Shown: positions 9,188-19,040 of the stretch, one piece after another
Layout: each line of letters opens with the position of its first letter
Numbering within the stretch: the first letter of the stretch is position 1
NCBI RefSeq assembly: GCF_014850975.1
Contig: NZ_JACXST010000003.1
Span: 1,178,001 to 1,242,000, forward strand
Origin: Methylomonas fluvii
Lineage (GTDB): Bacteria; Pseudomonadota; Gammaproteobacteria; Methylococcales; Methylomonadaceae
Length of the DNA stretch: 64,000 nucleotides
Direction of reading: 5' to 3'
Program-made: the position numbers and the translations under genes
Notes under the pieces: model-generated
Databases searched by the model: none
Told to the model about the DNA's origin: nothing
Seen by the model: the letters and a program-made list of their open reading frames with translations, nothing else

Positions 9188-9635
9188 GCTTTTGCAGATT
9201 TTCGATCATCGCGGTGAATTCGGAGACATCCTGGAAGCTGCGATACACCGAGGCGAAGCGCACGAAAGCGACATGATCGAGTGTTTGCAATTCTTGCATC
9301 ACCAGTTCACCCAATTCGCGAGCCGGAATCTCGCGCTCGCCTTTTGCCGTCAGGGCTTTTTTAATGCGGCTAAGCGCGGCCTCGACGGCGTCTACTTGTA
9401 CCGGGCGTTTTTCCAGGGCGCGCTGCATGCCGGCCCGTAGCTTGGCTTCGTCGAAACTCTGCCGGGCGCCGTTGCGTTTGATGATACGCGGCAAGGTCAA
9501 TTCAACCACTTCAAAGGTAGTAAACCGCTCTTTGCAGGCCACGCATTCGCGGCGGCGTTTGACTTGATCGCCGTCGTCGGCCAAGCGGGTATCGATTACC
9601 CGAGTATCTTGTGCTGAGCAAAACGGACAACGCAT
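9177..9635 (-). CDS. nrdR: transcriptional repressor NrdR
   Basis: NrdR senses ATP/dATP and represses ribonucleotide reductase genes at NrdR boxes. The 152-residue protein has the N-terminal zinc ribbon (CPFC ... CVAC with [19 protein letters not shown] between), [19 protein letters not shown] leading into the ATP-cone, and [19 protein letters not shown] near the end. It is the first gene of the riboflavin operon, the usual nrdR-ribD arrangement. The promoter should lie in the 84-bp gap above 9635. Confidence 0.96.
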   Translation of the reverse strand: MRCPFCSAQDTRVIDTRLADDGDQVKRRRECVACKERFTTFEVVELTLPRIIKRNGARQSFDEAKLRAGMQRALEKRPVQVDAVEAALSRIKKALTAKGEREIPARELGELVMQELQTLDHVAFVRFASVYRSFQDVSEFTAMIENLQKHDA

Positions 9636-9719
9636 AGTTAAAGAGCCAAATCGAGGTTCAAAGGGCGGCCATTTTATTACAGAATGGCTTTATATTGAAA
9701 TCGGCTAATAAACCTCGCC

Positions 9720-12700
9720 TCATTCGTTCAATATCCCTTTCGCGACAGAGCGGATATGCACGTCGCGTTGTGGAAAAGGTATCTCGATATGGTGGGCCAA
9801 CAAGGCTTCGTATATTTTCGTGTGCAGGCGATGGGTAACCACCGTCCTATCGCTGAGTTCGCGGACGAATACGTTAATTTTGAACTGCAGGGCGCTATCA
9901 CCAAAACCAATAAAGATTACCATCGGTTCCGGATCGCTCAGCACTTGCTCTACGCTTTTTACCGCATCCGCCAGAATTTCCTCCACCATCGCCACGCTGG
10001 TGCCGTAGGCCACGCTGACCGGCACCACCACCCGGGTGACGGTATCCGATAATGTCCAGTTGATCAATTGATCAGTAATAAAGGTTTTATTCGGCACTAC
10101 CAACTCTTTTCTATCCCAATCGACAATATGCGTCGCCCGCATTTGTATTTTGCTAACCCGGCCCGTGACATCGCCGACAGTCACGGTGTCTCCGACCCGA
10201 ATCGGTCGTTCGAACAGCAAAATAATACCCGATACCATGTTCGCGAAAATCTCCTGCAAACCAAAACCTAAACCTACTGACAGCGCAGCTACCAGCCACT
10301 GCACTTGCGACCAGCTACCGCCAAGCTCGTTGGCAATCGCCAGAAAGGCCACGGTAATCAGTGAATAGCGCACCAATTGAATCAGCGCGTAACGGCTACC
10401 GGCGGTCATAGCGAACTTGCCGGCGGTTATCAAATCGACCAGAGCCGGAAAGTTACTGGCAAATATAAAAGCCAGTCCGCTATACACTAAACAAATCAAT
10501 AGATTGATCAAGGTAATGGGCGCTAATATTTCCTTGCCGTCCACCATTTCACTATGCTGCCACAGCACCACCTGATCGAATACCGTCAAGGCCGGTAAAA
10601 TATCGCTCCAGATCATCCAGAAACCGACCAACATGATCACCATGACCACCGTGGTCAACAACTTATGGCTTTGCTGATTAATTTTGGAAATATCCAGCAA
10701 CTGCTCCTCGACAGGATACCCCCCTTCCAGATTAGCGCTGCTAACGGCGGCTTGCTCGACCTGCTTGCGTTTTTTTTCCGCATTCTTCAACGCTAGCTTG
10801 CGTTCGGTATTGCGCAACCAACGCAATACCAAGCCTTGGAACAATACGGTGAGAAAGATCAAACGCAAGCTCATTATCAACTTGCCTTGCAGTTCCAGCG
10901 CACTTTGGTAATAGCCCGTCACTCCAAAACCGATGATTACCAAGGGTACCAACACCGCAATTGCGTACCACACATAACGCAAGCGGCTAATCCAGCCTTC
11001 CGATTGCAAATACCAGTTCTTTGCCAATCCCGACTGCGGGTGCATCAGACGGTGAAACAAATAGGCCATCGTTGCCATCATCACGACCAACGCAGTTCGG
11101 CCCAATGCATAACTGTGTTCGGAGAACAGATCACTACCGGTCATTGCGATAAGAAACACGCAGGGCACCAGTATGAATCGGGCCCACTTCATTTGCGTGT
11201 ACAACAACAAAATAGCGTGATCAGACCAATGGAACAGGGTATCCGCGACACCTCGCGGCCTAAACAATCGATAGAAGAACTGCACTAGGCACAATGACAA
11301 GGCCGAAGCGATTAAACCGGCGGCGAACGAATGACTGAAAAAATCGGCGCGCGCGTTCAATATCAGCACGCCACCAATCCAGGCCATCAACAAGGCCCCG
11401 TAAAGAGACATCAATAACAGATAAAGCAGACTGGAAACAATATCGCCAAAATTGTGATTGATAGCTTTTTTTGCTAACAGCACGGCGAGTTGCTGCTTGA
11501 TTCGAACCCGGAAACGCCAATGGAGTATTACGATACCCAAACCCACCAATACCAGGAGCGGGAAATGGTTGATGCCATCCCAGAAAGCCGTCGCCACACC
11601 TAGCCAATTGCTCGGACTCATGAACCATAGCAATGAGGAAAAAATTTCCTGAAAATAATGTTTGTCGATAACCGGCGCACTAGGCACCCACAATAAACGC
11701 TGATCCAGATAGCCGCTAAATTTATCGGCGATACTCAACATTTGCTGCAAACTGAAATCGACATCACCCAAGAGCCGGCCGTAGTCGCTATAACCACTCG
11801 CCAGTCTTGCCACCAGGTCTTTCTGGTCGTTCAACAACATGCGTAACTCGGTACGCACCCGTAGCCTTTCCGACTCGTCCGTCTCCGCCGGCAATTGGGC
11901 AATGCGCGTCAGCAACACCTGGTTAATATCGACCAGATTTTTTTTGACCTCGTCCAACTTGAACATTTCCAGGCTGGTCAAGGCAATCTGGTTTTGAACC
12001 TCTTCACTCAAAGTGCCGTATTGTTTGCGTTGCGGCAAATTACGGCGTTGTTCGCGCAGTAAATTGCCCAAAGCAGGACTTAAGCCCGCCAGGCTGATTT
12101 TTTGCTCGGCGCTCTGAAAATCTTTCTCCAGCTGCTTATATCGAACGTCTATTTCATTTTTTTGGAGCGAGTACTGCTCCATGTTTTTATTGATTTCCTG
12201 CAAACTGCGGTTGAACTGCATGTTCTCTTTCGTGGCAGCCCGAATCAACGGATGTTTGCCCTCCGCGTCCTTCTCGGCCTGCAATAATGCTGCCTGCTCT
12301 TTATCAGTTTCCTGTTGGCGCCGCTCCAGCAAGAAATTATCGAGGTCAGCAATTAGTAAACTCTGCTGCTCCCGTTGCAGAGTCAACAGATGTACACGAT
12401 CCTTGTTAGCTTGCAGTTGCAAGGGATTACTAAGATTTTCCAATTCCAGCGTTTTCAGCGTGCTGTTTAACAGACGAATCCGGCTATCCAGTTGTATCTG
12501 CCTGGCCTCTTTTTGATAAAGATTGTCGTCAGCCCTGGATGCCAAACTCTGCTGTTCCTGCTGACTGGAAGTCTGTTTGCTCTTGATTTCGGAGACTTTT
12601 TCCCGAATCCATTGCGGCCGGCTGTTCAATTCGCCCAAAGTCGCTTCGATACGGCTGATTTCGGCGTCTAAATCGCTAAGCTTGGTTTTTTCGATAAGCA

Positions 12701-13091
12701 GACGTTGCTCCAACTCATCCGTCGGAAAAATTACCAGCTTCTCGGACTTCCTATTTTTTAAATTGCTTTCGGCCTCAGCTATTTGCCTTGCCAATTGCTT
12801 CACTTCTATCGGTAGGCTGTTTAAAGCCTGCTTGAAGGATTCGGCTTGTGCGTCCTGTGCCTCCAATTCGTTGAGGTTATCTTCACTTTCGTGATACGCC
12901 GCCAAAATCCGGTTTTTCTGTTCTTCAGGCAGATTCTGCTTATCTTTGATGACTTGAATACGTTGCTGTATATCGGTATGCGACAGCGTTTTGTTGGCCG
13001 GGTTTTGATTTGCAGCGTGCGCAAGGTTTAAACTGATCAACAAAAACAGCAAACAAAAGGCAAAGCCGGGTCTTAAAAAATTAGGTTTCAT
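9720..13091 (-). CDS. large MscK/KefA-like mechanosensitive channel
   Basis: A 1,123-residue mechanosensitive ion channel of the MscK type. After a signal peptide (about residues 1-27, FCLLFLLISLNLAHAA) comes a periplasmic region of about 450 residues with strong heptad character, then about 11 transmembrane helices and a C-terminal MscS core. The pore-lining helix and beta domain are clear: GLGFGLQEIFANMVSG, ILLFERPIRVGDTVTVGD, VVPNKTFITDQLINWTLSD. I chose ATG 13091; an upstream TTG at 13277 would overlap the divergent aldolase gene. Such channels open under hypo-osmotic shock. It stands alone on this strand. Confidence 0.9.
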   Translation of the reverse strand: MKPNFLRPGFAFCLLFLLISLNLAHAANQNPANKTLSHTDIQQRIQVIKDKQNLPEEQKNRILAAYHESEDNLNELEAQDAQAESFKQALNSLPIEVKQLARQIAEAESNLKNRKSEKLVIFPTDELEQRLLIEKTKLSDLDAEISRIEATLGELNSRPQWIREKVSEIKSKQTSSQQEQQSLASRADDNLYQKEARQIQLDSRIRLLNSTLKTLELENLSNPLQLQANKDRVHLLTLQREQQSLLIADLDNFLLERRQQETDKEQAALLQAEKDAEGKHPLIRAATKENMQFNRSLQEINKNMEQYSLQKNEIDVRYKQLEKDFQSAEQKISLAGLSPALGNLLREQRRNLPQRKQYGTLSEEVQNQIALTSLEMFKLDEVKKNLVDINQVLLTRIAQLPAETDESERLRVRTELRMLLNDQKDLVARLASGYSDYGRLLGDVDFSLQQMLSIADKFSGYLDQRLLWVPSAPVIDKHYFQEIFSSLLWFMSPSNWLGVATAFWDGINHFPLLVLVGLGIVILHWRFRVRIKQQLAVLLAKKAINHNFGDIVSSLLYLLLMSLYGALLMAWIGGVLILNARADFFSHSFAAGLIASALSLCLVQFFYRLFRPRGVADTLFHWSDHAILLLYTQMKWARFILVPCVFLIAMTGSDLFSEHSYALGRTALVVMMATMAYLFHRLMHPQSGLAKNWYLQSEGWISRLRYVWYAIAVLVPLVIIGFGVTGYYQSALELQGKLIMSLRLIFLTVLFQGLVLRWLRNTERKLALKNAEKKRKQVEQAAVSSANLEGGYPVEEQLLDISKINQQSHKLLTTVVMVIMLVGFWMIWSDILPALTVFDQVVLWQHSEMVDGKEILAPITLINLLICLVYSGLAFIFASNFPALVDLITAGKFAMTAGSRYALIQLVRYSLITVAFLAIANELGGSWSQVQWLVAALSVGLGFGLQEIFANMVSGIILLFERPIRVGDTVTVGDVTGRVSKIQMRATHIVDWDRKELVVPNKTFITDQLINWTLSDTVTRVVVPVSVAYGTSVAMVEEILADAVKSVEQVLSDPEPMVIFIGFGDSALQFKINVFVRELSDRTVVTHRLHTKIYEALLAHHIEIPFPQRDVHIRSVAKGILNE

Positions 13092-13136
13092 GCGTTGGCT
13101 GGATAACAAAATAAATCTTAAAAACACATTATAAGA

Positions 13137-13796
13137 ATGGAAAACGGATTGAGCGAACTGGAAGGTGTTATTAAATATCACCTTGATCATCAGCATGGCG
13201 AGTTCGCGGCGGACATCGATATCAGCGAACTCAACGCCTGGCGCAGCCTGTTTTATCGCTTGCGACTGATTGGGCAAATAGCCGAAAAATACGCTGGACT
13301 GGGATTTGGCAACATCAGTCGACGCCTAGCTCGCGGTGGTGGTCAGGAGTTTTTGATCTCCGGCACTCAAACCGGACATTTGCCGGTTCTTAAAAAACAA
13401 CACTATGCGCTGATCGAAAGTGCATCGCCGGAACATAATGCCATCAAGTCGCAAGGCTTATCTCAACCGTCCTCGGAAGCACTCACCCACGCCAGCGTTT
13501 ATCGTCAACACCCAGCGATTAGCGCCGTGATACATGTGCACTGCCCGGAGTTATGGTTGCAGACCAACCGGCTGAATCTGGCTTTTACTGCGGCAGACGT
13601 GCCCTACGGCACCCCGGAAATGGCCAACGCCGTTGCCGAGTTATTTGCCTCAGGTAGACTGAAAAAAACTGGATTATTCAGCATGCTCGGCCACGCAGAC
13701 GGGATTGTGGCGTTTGGTGCAACCCTACCCGAGGCGTCCTGCTTATTAATCGAGGAACTCGCCAAGGCCGTGGCTATTGAGCAAAACCGGCCGTAG
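13137..13796 (+). CDS. class II aldolase/adducin-family protein
   Basis: A 219-residue protein of the class II aldolase fold (fuculose-phosphate aldolase / MtnB group). Features: GFGNISRRL near residue 60, the phosphate-type loop SGTQTG, SSEALTH with the acidic catalytic position, the zinc-binding HVHCPELW and GHADGIVAFG with the third His. The substrate is not evident; MtnB (methylthioribulose-phosphate dehydratase) is possible, but no other methionine-salvage genes adjoin. It is divergent from the channel gene with about 45 bp between the start codons, so their promoters must overlap. Confidence 0.8.
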   Translation: MENGLSELEGVIKYHLDHQHGEFAADIDISELNAWRSLFYRLRLIGQIAEKYAGLGFGNISRRLARGGGQEFLISGTQTGHLPVLKKQHYALIESASPEHNAIKSQGLSQPSSEALTHASVYRQHPAISAVIHVHCPELWLQTNRLNLAFTAADVPYGTPEMANAVAELFASGRLKKTGLFSMLGHADGIVAFGATLPEASCLLIEELAKAVAIEQNRP

Positions 13797-13839
13797 CTTT
13801 AGAATACCTTCATTCATTAGCATTTATTAATTTTTTCTC

Positions 13840-14094
13840 ATGCCGGAAATTATCATTTACACCGCGAAGCTCTGCCCGTATTGCACCATGGCAAAAAAAC
13901 TTTTTGATCGCAAAGGCGTCGGCTATACGGAAATCAATGTGGATGCCGAACCTGGACTACGTCAGCAAATGATGGAAAAAACCAAACGTCGCACGGTACC
14001 CCAAATCTATATCGGCGAGCGGCATATAGGCGGTTTTGATGATTTGCATGCACTGGATATGAGCCACGAACTGGATCCGCTACTAAACGCTTAA
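13840..14094 (+). CDS. grxC: glutaredoxin 3
   Basis: An 84-residue thioredoxin-fold disulfide reductase with the active site CPYC at residues 12-15, preceded by IYTAKL. The glutathione-binding cis-Pro segment RRTVPQIYIG and the GGFDDLHAL helix follow. It reduces protein disulfides and mixed glutathione disulfides. It lies 43 bp after the aldolase gene, probably in the same transcript. Confidence 0.95.
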   Translation: MPEIIIYTAKLCPYCTMAKKLFDRKGVGYTEINVDAEPGLRQQMMEKTKRRTVPQIYIGERHIGGFDDLHALDMSHELDPLLNA

Positions 14095-14234
14095 GCAGCA
14101 TTGACATGGCTTTTTGGACTCGTTTCTGACTAAACGGCTCCAATAATAAACAGGCTTGTGATATTTGCGTAGAGTAATGCCGGGGCAAAAATGCCTAAAG
14201 TGCATGAATCAACGGCAAGCAGGCCAACCACACC

Positions 14235-14813
14235 TTATTTGACGATCACCAATTGCAGACCGAGGCGGGTGACCAGTTCGTTGCTCTCTACCCAAACCAC
14301 TTTGCCCAAAGCGCTCAATCCCAGCTCGGTAGCCAACAGCTTAACCGGAGCGTTGACCTTAATACAGGGATGATGACCGGTTAATTTCAGGCACATACCC
14401 TGTACCGAACGATTCACACCTTCCACACTAAAGCGCTCCTTGTCGATAAACAATTCGGCTTTAAACGCTTCCAGTTTGCGGTAGCCGCACCGCTTGCGCC
14501 AGAGCTTGTGGGCGTTGTGTACGACATCCCGAAACTCCAGGCCCATCATGAGGCGGTTGCGTTCCCGTTTAACCCAAACAATGTCGACTTCACCGGCCAA
14601 CATCAATTCTGCGACAAATATTTCAGCTTGCCGGTCTTCGTTCAGCAACGCTTCAAAATCCTGGATAGTGGTGAGCAAGTCGCCAGGACTGACTTCAACC
14701 ATCGCGCCTTTCAGCGACACATCGTAGCAATTCAGTTGCAAGGTTTCGCCACCCACAAACAGTTGGCCTTCCGCGTTAAAGTTTTTTCGGTACTCTTTTC
14801 TATCCTGAAACAT
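14235..14813 (-). CDS. PilZ-domain protein, probably two-lobed
   Basis: A 192-residue cytosolic protein. The N-terminal half has PilZ c-di-GMP-binding features: the RKEYR arginine motif at residues 5-9 and CYDVSLKGAMVEV with the DxSxxG pattern. The second half repeats the theme more weakly (RFSVEGVNRSVQGMCLKLTG, then LGKVVWVESNELVTRLGLQL), so it may be a tandem PilZ/PilZN-like arrangement. It would act as a c-di-GMP effector; the partner is unknown. It is convergent with grxC. Confidence 0.8.
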   Translation of the reverse strand: MFQDRKEYRKNFNAEGQLFVGGETLQLNCYDVSLKGAMVEVSPGDLLTTIQDFEALLNEDRQAEIFVAELMLAGEVDIVWVKRERNRLMMGLEFRDVVHNAHKLWRKRCGYRKLEAFKAELFIDKERFSVEGVNRSVQGMCLKLTGHHPCIKVNAPVKLLATELGLSALGKVVWVESNELVTRLGLQLVIVK

Positions 14814-14899
14814 GATCGCAATCTCTCTATAACGTCGGTCAAAGATAGCTTAATTTTGGATTTACGTGGCGCGACAGCAGGCTTTACCGACCCGCACCA

Positions 14900-16090
14900 T
14901 CAGCAATTTGTCAGTCCGTTAAGCAAATCGGCCTTGATGTCATCGATATTTTCCAAACCCACCGAAATTCTTACCAAGCTGTCTTTGATTCCCGCTTCGG
15001 CTCTGGCTTCCGGGCTCAAGCGGCCATGTGTAGTGGTCGCCGGGTGAGTGATGGTGGTTTTAACATCGCCCAAATTCGCTGTAATCGACAACATGCGTGT
15101 CGAATCAATCAGTTGCCAAGCATGATCTTTGCCACCTTGCAATTCGAAACTGACCACTGCGCCGAAATGCGTCTGCTGGCGCTTAGCCAACTCGTGCTGA
15201 GCATGGGATTGCAATCCAGGGTAATGCACCTTGGCTACGGCCGGTTGTTGCTCCAGCCATTTGGCCAGTTCAAAAGCGCTGTCGCAATGCGCTTTCATAC
15301 GCAAAGCCAGCGTTTCCAGTCCCCCCAAAAACACCCAGGCATTGAACGGACTCATCGTCGCACCGCCGGTACGCAGATAGGGATACACGTATTTTTCGAT
15401 CAATTCTTCGTTAGCCACCACCGCACCGCCGACGCAACGCCCTTGGCCATCGATGTATTTGGTCGTGGAATGCACCACCAAATCGGCGCCCAAAGTTAAT
15501 GGCTGTTGCAAGATCGGCGTGCAGAACACGTTATCAACCACCAAGAGCGCACCATGCCGATGTGCTATATCGGCTATGGCCCGAATGTCGGCGATTTCGA
15601 TTAACGGATTGGAAGGTGTTTCCAGAAACAGAAATCGGGTATTGGGCTTAATCGCCGCTTCCCAAGCCGCCGGATCGGTCAAGCTGACGAAATCGGTCTC
15701 GACGCCAAACTTGCCGAAATAATTTTGGAAAGTCAGCACTGTATTGCCGAACACACTGCGCGAACAGACCACATGGTCGCCGGCCTTCAACAGAGCCATA
15801 CCCACAGCCATAATCGCCGCCATGCCCGACGCAAACGCCAGGCAGCGCTCGCCTTTTTCCAGATGCGCTAAGCGCTCCTGAAACGCGCTGACGGTTGGGT
15901 TGGTGAAACGCGAGTAGATATTGCCGGGTTGCTTGCCGGTAAAGCGCAGTGCCGCTTCCTCAGCCGATTTGAACACATAGCTGGAGGTAGCGAAAATCGG
16001 GATGCTATGTTCGTCTTCGTGAGTGCGCTTATGCCCGGTGCGGATGGCCAAGGTTTCCGGGGCGTAGTCTTGCCAATCAAATTCACTCAT
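14900..16090 (-). CDS. metZ: O-succinylhomoserine sulfhydrylase
   Basis: A PLP enzyme that makes homocysteine from O-succinylhomoserine and sulfide. The 396 residues fit the Cys/Met metabolism family: ALRFTGKQPGNIYSRFTNPT, CLAFASGMAAI, DNVFCTPILQQPLTLGADLVVHSTTKY with the PLP lysine in STTKY, and a C-terminal LGDVKTTITHPATTTH substrate loop. MetZ is preferred over MetB or MetC because this cvpA-purF-metZ order is common in Pseudomonas-like genomes. It starts 11 bp after purF and ends the operon. Confidence 0.92.
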   Translation of the reverse strand: MSEFDWQDYAPETLAIRTGHKRTHEDEHSIPIFATSSYVFKSAEEAALRFTGKQPGNIYSRFTNPTVSAFQERLAHLEKGERCLAFASGMAAIMAVGMALLKAGDHVVCSRSVFGNTVLTFQNYFGKFGVETDFVSLTDPAAWEAAIKPNTRFLFLETPSNPLIEIADIRAIADIAHRHGALLVVDNVFCTPILQQPLTLGADLVVHSTTKYIDGQGRCVGGAVVANEELIEKYVYPYLRTGGATMSPFNAWVFLGGLETLALRMKAHCDSAFELAKWLEQQPAVAKVHYPGLQSHAQHELAKRQQTHFGAVVSFELQGGKDHAWQLIDSTRMLSITANLGDVKTTITHPATTTHGRLSPEARAEAGIKDSLVRISVGLENIDDIKADLLNGLTNC

Positions 16091-16101
16091 TTCGGGTCCT
16101 G

Positions 16102-17613
16102 TTACTTTGCAACCTGCATCTCTATGATAAAACTGCCGCTGTTGCGCAATTCCTGGGCATTGTCATTGCGTAAGGCTTCAATGCGCGCCAAATAAGCATC
16201 GTCAATATCGCCGGTAATGTAATCGTGGCTGAAGCACGAGGTATCGAAATGCTTGATGTCCGGATTACCTCTACCGACCGCTTCAATCAAATCGTCCAGG
16301 CTTTGATAAATCAGCTTATCCGCGCCCAAGGCCTGGCAAATTTCCTCCTCGGTACGATCATGCGCAATTAACTCATGCGCAGCCGGCATATCGATGCCAT
16401 AGACATTGGGATAACGTACGGGTGGTGCCGCAGACGCAAAATACACTTTCTTGGCACCGGCATCGCGGGCCATCTGAATAATCTGCTCGGAAGTCGTGCC
16501 GCGCACGATGGAATCGTCTACCAGCAATACATTCTTGCCGTCGAATTCCAGCGAAATGGCGTTCAGCTTTTGCTTGACCGATTTTTTACGCATTTTTTGC
16601 CCGGGCATGATGAAAGTCCGGCCGATATAGCGGTTTTTCATAAAGCCTTCGCGAAACTTCACACCCAGGTCGTGGGCAATCTGGGACGCGGCGGTACGGC
16701 TGGTATCCGGAATCGGAATCACCACGTCGATGTCGTGGTTCGGCCATTCCCGCTGAATTTTTTCCGCCAGTTTTCTGCCCATCCGCATTCTGGCTTTGTA
16801 CACAGAAATATTGTCGATGATCGAATCCGGCCGAGCAAAATAGACGTATTCGAAAATACACGGGCAATGATCGACCAATTCGGTACATTGCCGGGTATGC
16901 AACTGGCCGCCCGCTTCGATAAACACAGCCTCGCCCGGTTCTATGTCACGTATCAACTGAAAATCCAGCACGTCCAGCGCCACGCTTTCGGAAGCAATCA
17001 TGTAATCATCAGTGCCATCCTCGGTTTTGCGTTTGCCGAACACAATGGGCCGAATGCCATGCGGGTCGCGGAAACCCAATACGCCGAAACCGGCAATCAT
17101 CACGACTACCGCGTAAGCACCGCGAATACGCTTATGTACCGAGCTAACCGCTTGAAACACGTCGTCCACAGTCAATTTGAGCTTGCCGAATTGCGCTAAT
17201 TCATGCGCGAATACATTCAGCAACACTTCCGAATCCGAATCGGTGTTGATGTGGCGCTGGTCATCCATGAATACCTGATATTTCAGTTCTTCGGTGTTGG
17301 TCAAATTGCCGTTGTGCGCCAGCGTCAAGCCAAACGGCGAGTTCACGTAAAAAGGCTGCGCTTCCGCCGAACTGGTACAACCGGCGGTCGGATAGCGTAC
17401 ATGAGCGATGCCCATATTGCCCTTCAACTTCATCATCTGCTTGCTGGAAAAGACGTCCCGCGCCAATCCGTTATCCTTGCGCAAATGCAAACGGCTACCG
17501 TCGCACGTGACGATACCGGCGGCATCCTGACCACGATGCTGAAGTACCGTCAGGGCGTCGTATAAATCCTGATTAACACTTTGATTGGAAACAATAGCGG
17601 CAATACCACACAT
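16102..17613 (-). CDS. purF: amidophosphoribosyltransferase
   Basis: PurF catalyses the first committed purine step, PRPP plus glutamine to phosphoribosylamine. Cys2 in MCGIAAIV is the glutaminase nucleophile after Met removal. Glutaminase markers are [16 protein letters not shown] and INTDSDSE. The phosphoribosyltransferase PRPP loop is [15 protein letters not shown], preceded by [12 protein letters not shown]. The length of 503 residues is normal. It lies 12 bp after cvpA in the conserved cvpA-purF order. Confidence 0.97.
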   Translation of the reverse strand: MCGIAAIVSNQSVNQDLYDALTVLQHRGQDAAGIVTCDGSRLHLRKDNGLARDVFSSKQMMKLKGNMGIAHVRYPTAGCTSSAEAQPFYVNSPFGLTLAHNGNLTNTEELKYQVFMDDQRHINTDSDSEVLLNVFAHELAQFGKLKLTVDDVFQAVSSVHKRIRGAYAVVVMIAGFGVLGFRDPHGIRPIVFGKRKTEDGTDDYMIASESVALDVLDFQLIRDIEPGEAVFIEAGGQLHTRQCTELVDHCPCIFEYVYFARPDSIIDNISVYKARMRMGRKLAEKIQREWPNHDIDVVIPIPDTSRTAASQIAHDLGVKFREGFMKNRYIGRTFIMPGQKMRKKSVKQKLNAISLEFDGKNVLLVDDSIVRGTTSEQIIQMARDAGAKKVYFASAAPPVRYPNVYGIDMPAAHELIAHDRTEEEICQALGADKLIYQSLDDLIEAVGRGNPDIKHFDTSCFSHDYITGDIDDAYLARIEALRNDNAQELRNSGSFIIEMQVAK

Positions 17614-17625
17614 AGCAGACCCAAG

Positions 17626-18144
17626 TTATCGATAATGGATGTAATCCGCCAAACCAGTCGGCATGTGGGTTTTCAACCACACCGCCAAGGCTTGGAACGG
17701 AGGAATGAGAAGGGATTGTTTCCACCAGGGATCTTCCGGCAACGGCGTTAAGCCGGCCAGCATCACCAACAAGGAAACCAGTACCGCCCCGCGGGCAATA
17801 CCGAATAACATACCCAGCAGACGATCGCTACCGGTCAAGCCGGTTTTTTCGATAAGCTGACTCAGCAAAAAACTGATTAAACTACCCAAAATCAAGGTGG
17901 CGAAAAACAGCAACGCGAATGCCGCAGCGATTCTGGCCGAAGGATAGCTAATGGTGGATTGCAGCAGTACCGAAACATCCCGGCAGTACTGCGTTGCCAC
18001 CCAAACCGCCACCATCCAAAGCACCAAGGCAAACGCTTCTTTAATAAATCCGCGCATTAGGCCCATTATCGCCGAAATCAAGATAATGGAAATAACGACG
18101 TAATCGACCCACAGCAACTTGGCCCAGGGTACAAAATCCAACAT
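17626..18144 (-). CDS. cvpA: CvpA family inner-membrane protein
   Basis: A 172-residue membrane protein with four hydrophobic segments: WVDYVVISIILISAIMGLMRG, EAFALVLWMVAVWVATQY, IAAAFALLFFATLILGSLISFLL and LLGMLFGIARGAVLVSLLVMLAGL. The GxxRG after helix one and the DRLLGMLFGIARG block are family signatures. CvpA is linked to colicin V production and biofilm/envelope traits; its molecular role is unsettled. It sits between dedD and purF, its usual place. Confidence 0.92.
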   Translation of the reverse strand: MLDFVPWAKLLWVDYVVISIILISAIMGLMRGFIKEAFALVLWMVAVWVATQYCRDVSVLLQSTISYPSARIAAAFALLFFATLILGSLISFLLSQLIEKTGLTGSDRLLGMLFGIARGAVLVSLLVMLAGLTPLPEDPWWKQSLLIPPFQALAVWLKTHMPTGLADYIHYR

Positions 18145-18186
18145 AGTCTAGCCGGCTAAATCAAACAAAACGACTTTGGCAAAGGG

Positions 18187-19029
18187 TTATTCGTCCGCCG
18201 AAACAAAACTGTTGACGTTAATTTGCGCCAACTTTGCCTTCACGGCTTGGGCCTTGGCTTTATCGACGATAGGCCCTATGCGCACTTTAAACACCGTACC
18301 TTTATCGCTGGCAACTTCTCTAACCGACGCGGCGAAACCTTGTTGCTTCAGATTATCCTGCAAACTCACGGCGTTGGGTTTTTGACTGAACGTACCCACT
18401 TGCAAATACCAGCGATTGTTGTCCTCGGCAGCGGCCGCCGGCGCTTTGCCGATCGCGTTAGGCACTGGCGCCTGAGCGGGAATTGCCGCTACCTCTGCTT
18501 TGGGTTCAGGTAATTTGTTAACCGGCTTAAGCACTTTCGGCGTTGGACTCACCGCTTGCAAAGGCTGGATGGTAGGTGCCGGCGATTTGCTTGGTTTGCT
18601 CAGGACTGCCGGCGGCACATCTTCCGCTTCAGCAGGTTCCTCATCGATTTGTGCAGCAGCCGCAGCCTGTGCAGCAGCGGGTTTGGCGGCCGGCAGGCTC
18701 CGTGGCGCCGGAGCGGTTTCTTTGGCGGTCAATTTAACTTGGGGCTTGGGCACTTCCAACTCGGCTTCCGATTCGCCTTCTTCCAGCACTTTCACCGCTT
18801 GTCTGGGTACATTCGCTGCAGGCAGAGTTTCCGCTACCTCTTCAACTTTTTCCGGCAAAGGCATGATTTCCACATCCTGAGCCTTGGCAGGCAGTTCGGG
18901 GATTTTCAGTTCATTGATACTTTTGCCGGTTTCGTCAATCGGGTCGTCGAATAACATAGGCACGAAAATCGCCGCCAACGCGGTAATCACCGCCGCACCA
19001 ATCAATCGTTGCTTTAACTCTTGATCCAT
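18187..19029 (-). CDS. dedD: DedD-like SPOR-domain protein
   Basis: A division-associated membrane protein. It has a cytosolic N-terminus (MDQELKQRLIGA), one membrane helix (AVITALAAIFVPMLF), a long Pro/Ala/Glu-rich periplasmic linker, and a C-terminal SPOR domain (WYLQVGTFSQKPNAVSLQ through VFKVRIGPI to VNSFVSADE) that binds denuded septal peptidoglycan. I chose ATG 19029 with GAGGTG 6-7 bp upstream; a GTG at 19038 is three codons earlier. Position between folC and cvpA is conserved in gammaproteobacteria. Confidence 0.9.
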   Translation of the reverse strand: MDQELKQRLIGAAVITALAAIFVPMLFDDPIDETGKSINELKIPELPAKAQDVEIMPLPEKVEEVAETLPAANVPRQAVKVLEEGESEAELEVPKPQVKLTAKETAPAPRSLPAAKPAAAQAAAAAQIDEEPAEAEDVPPAVLSKPSKSPAPTIQPLQAVSPTPKVLKPVNKLPEPKAEVAAIPAQAPVPNAIGKAPAAAAEDNNRWYLQVGTFSQKPNAVSLQDNLKQQGFAASVREVASDKGTVFKVRIGPIVDKAKAQAVKAKLAQINVNSFVSADE

Positions 19030-19040
19030 TCTGATCACCT

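Noticed and set aside
13092-13277. Longer N-terminus for the MscK-like channel (start at 13277)
   Set aside because: It would overlap the divergent aldolase gene and place 62 residues before a clean signal peptide.
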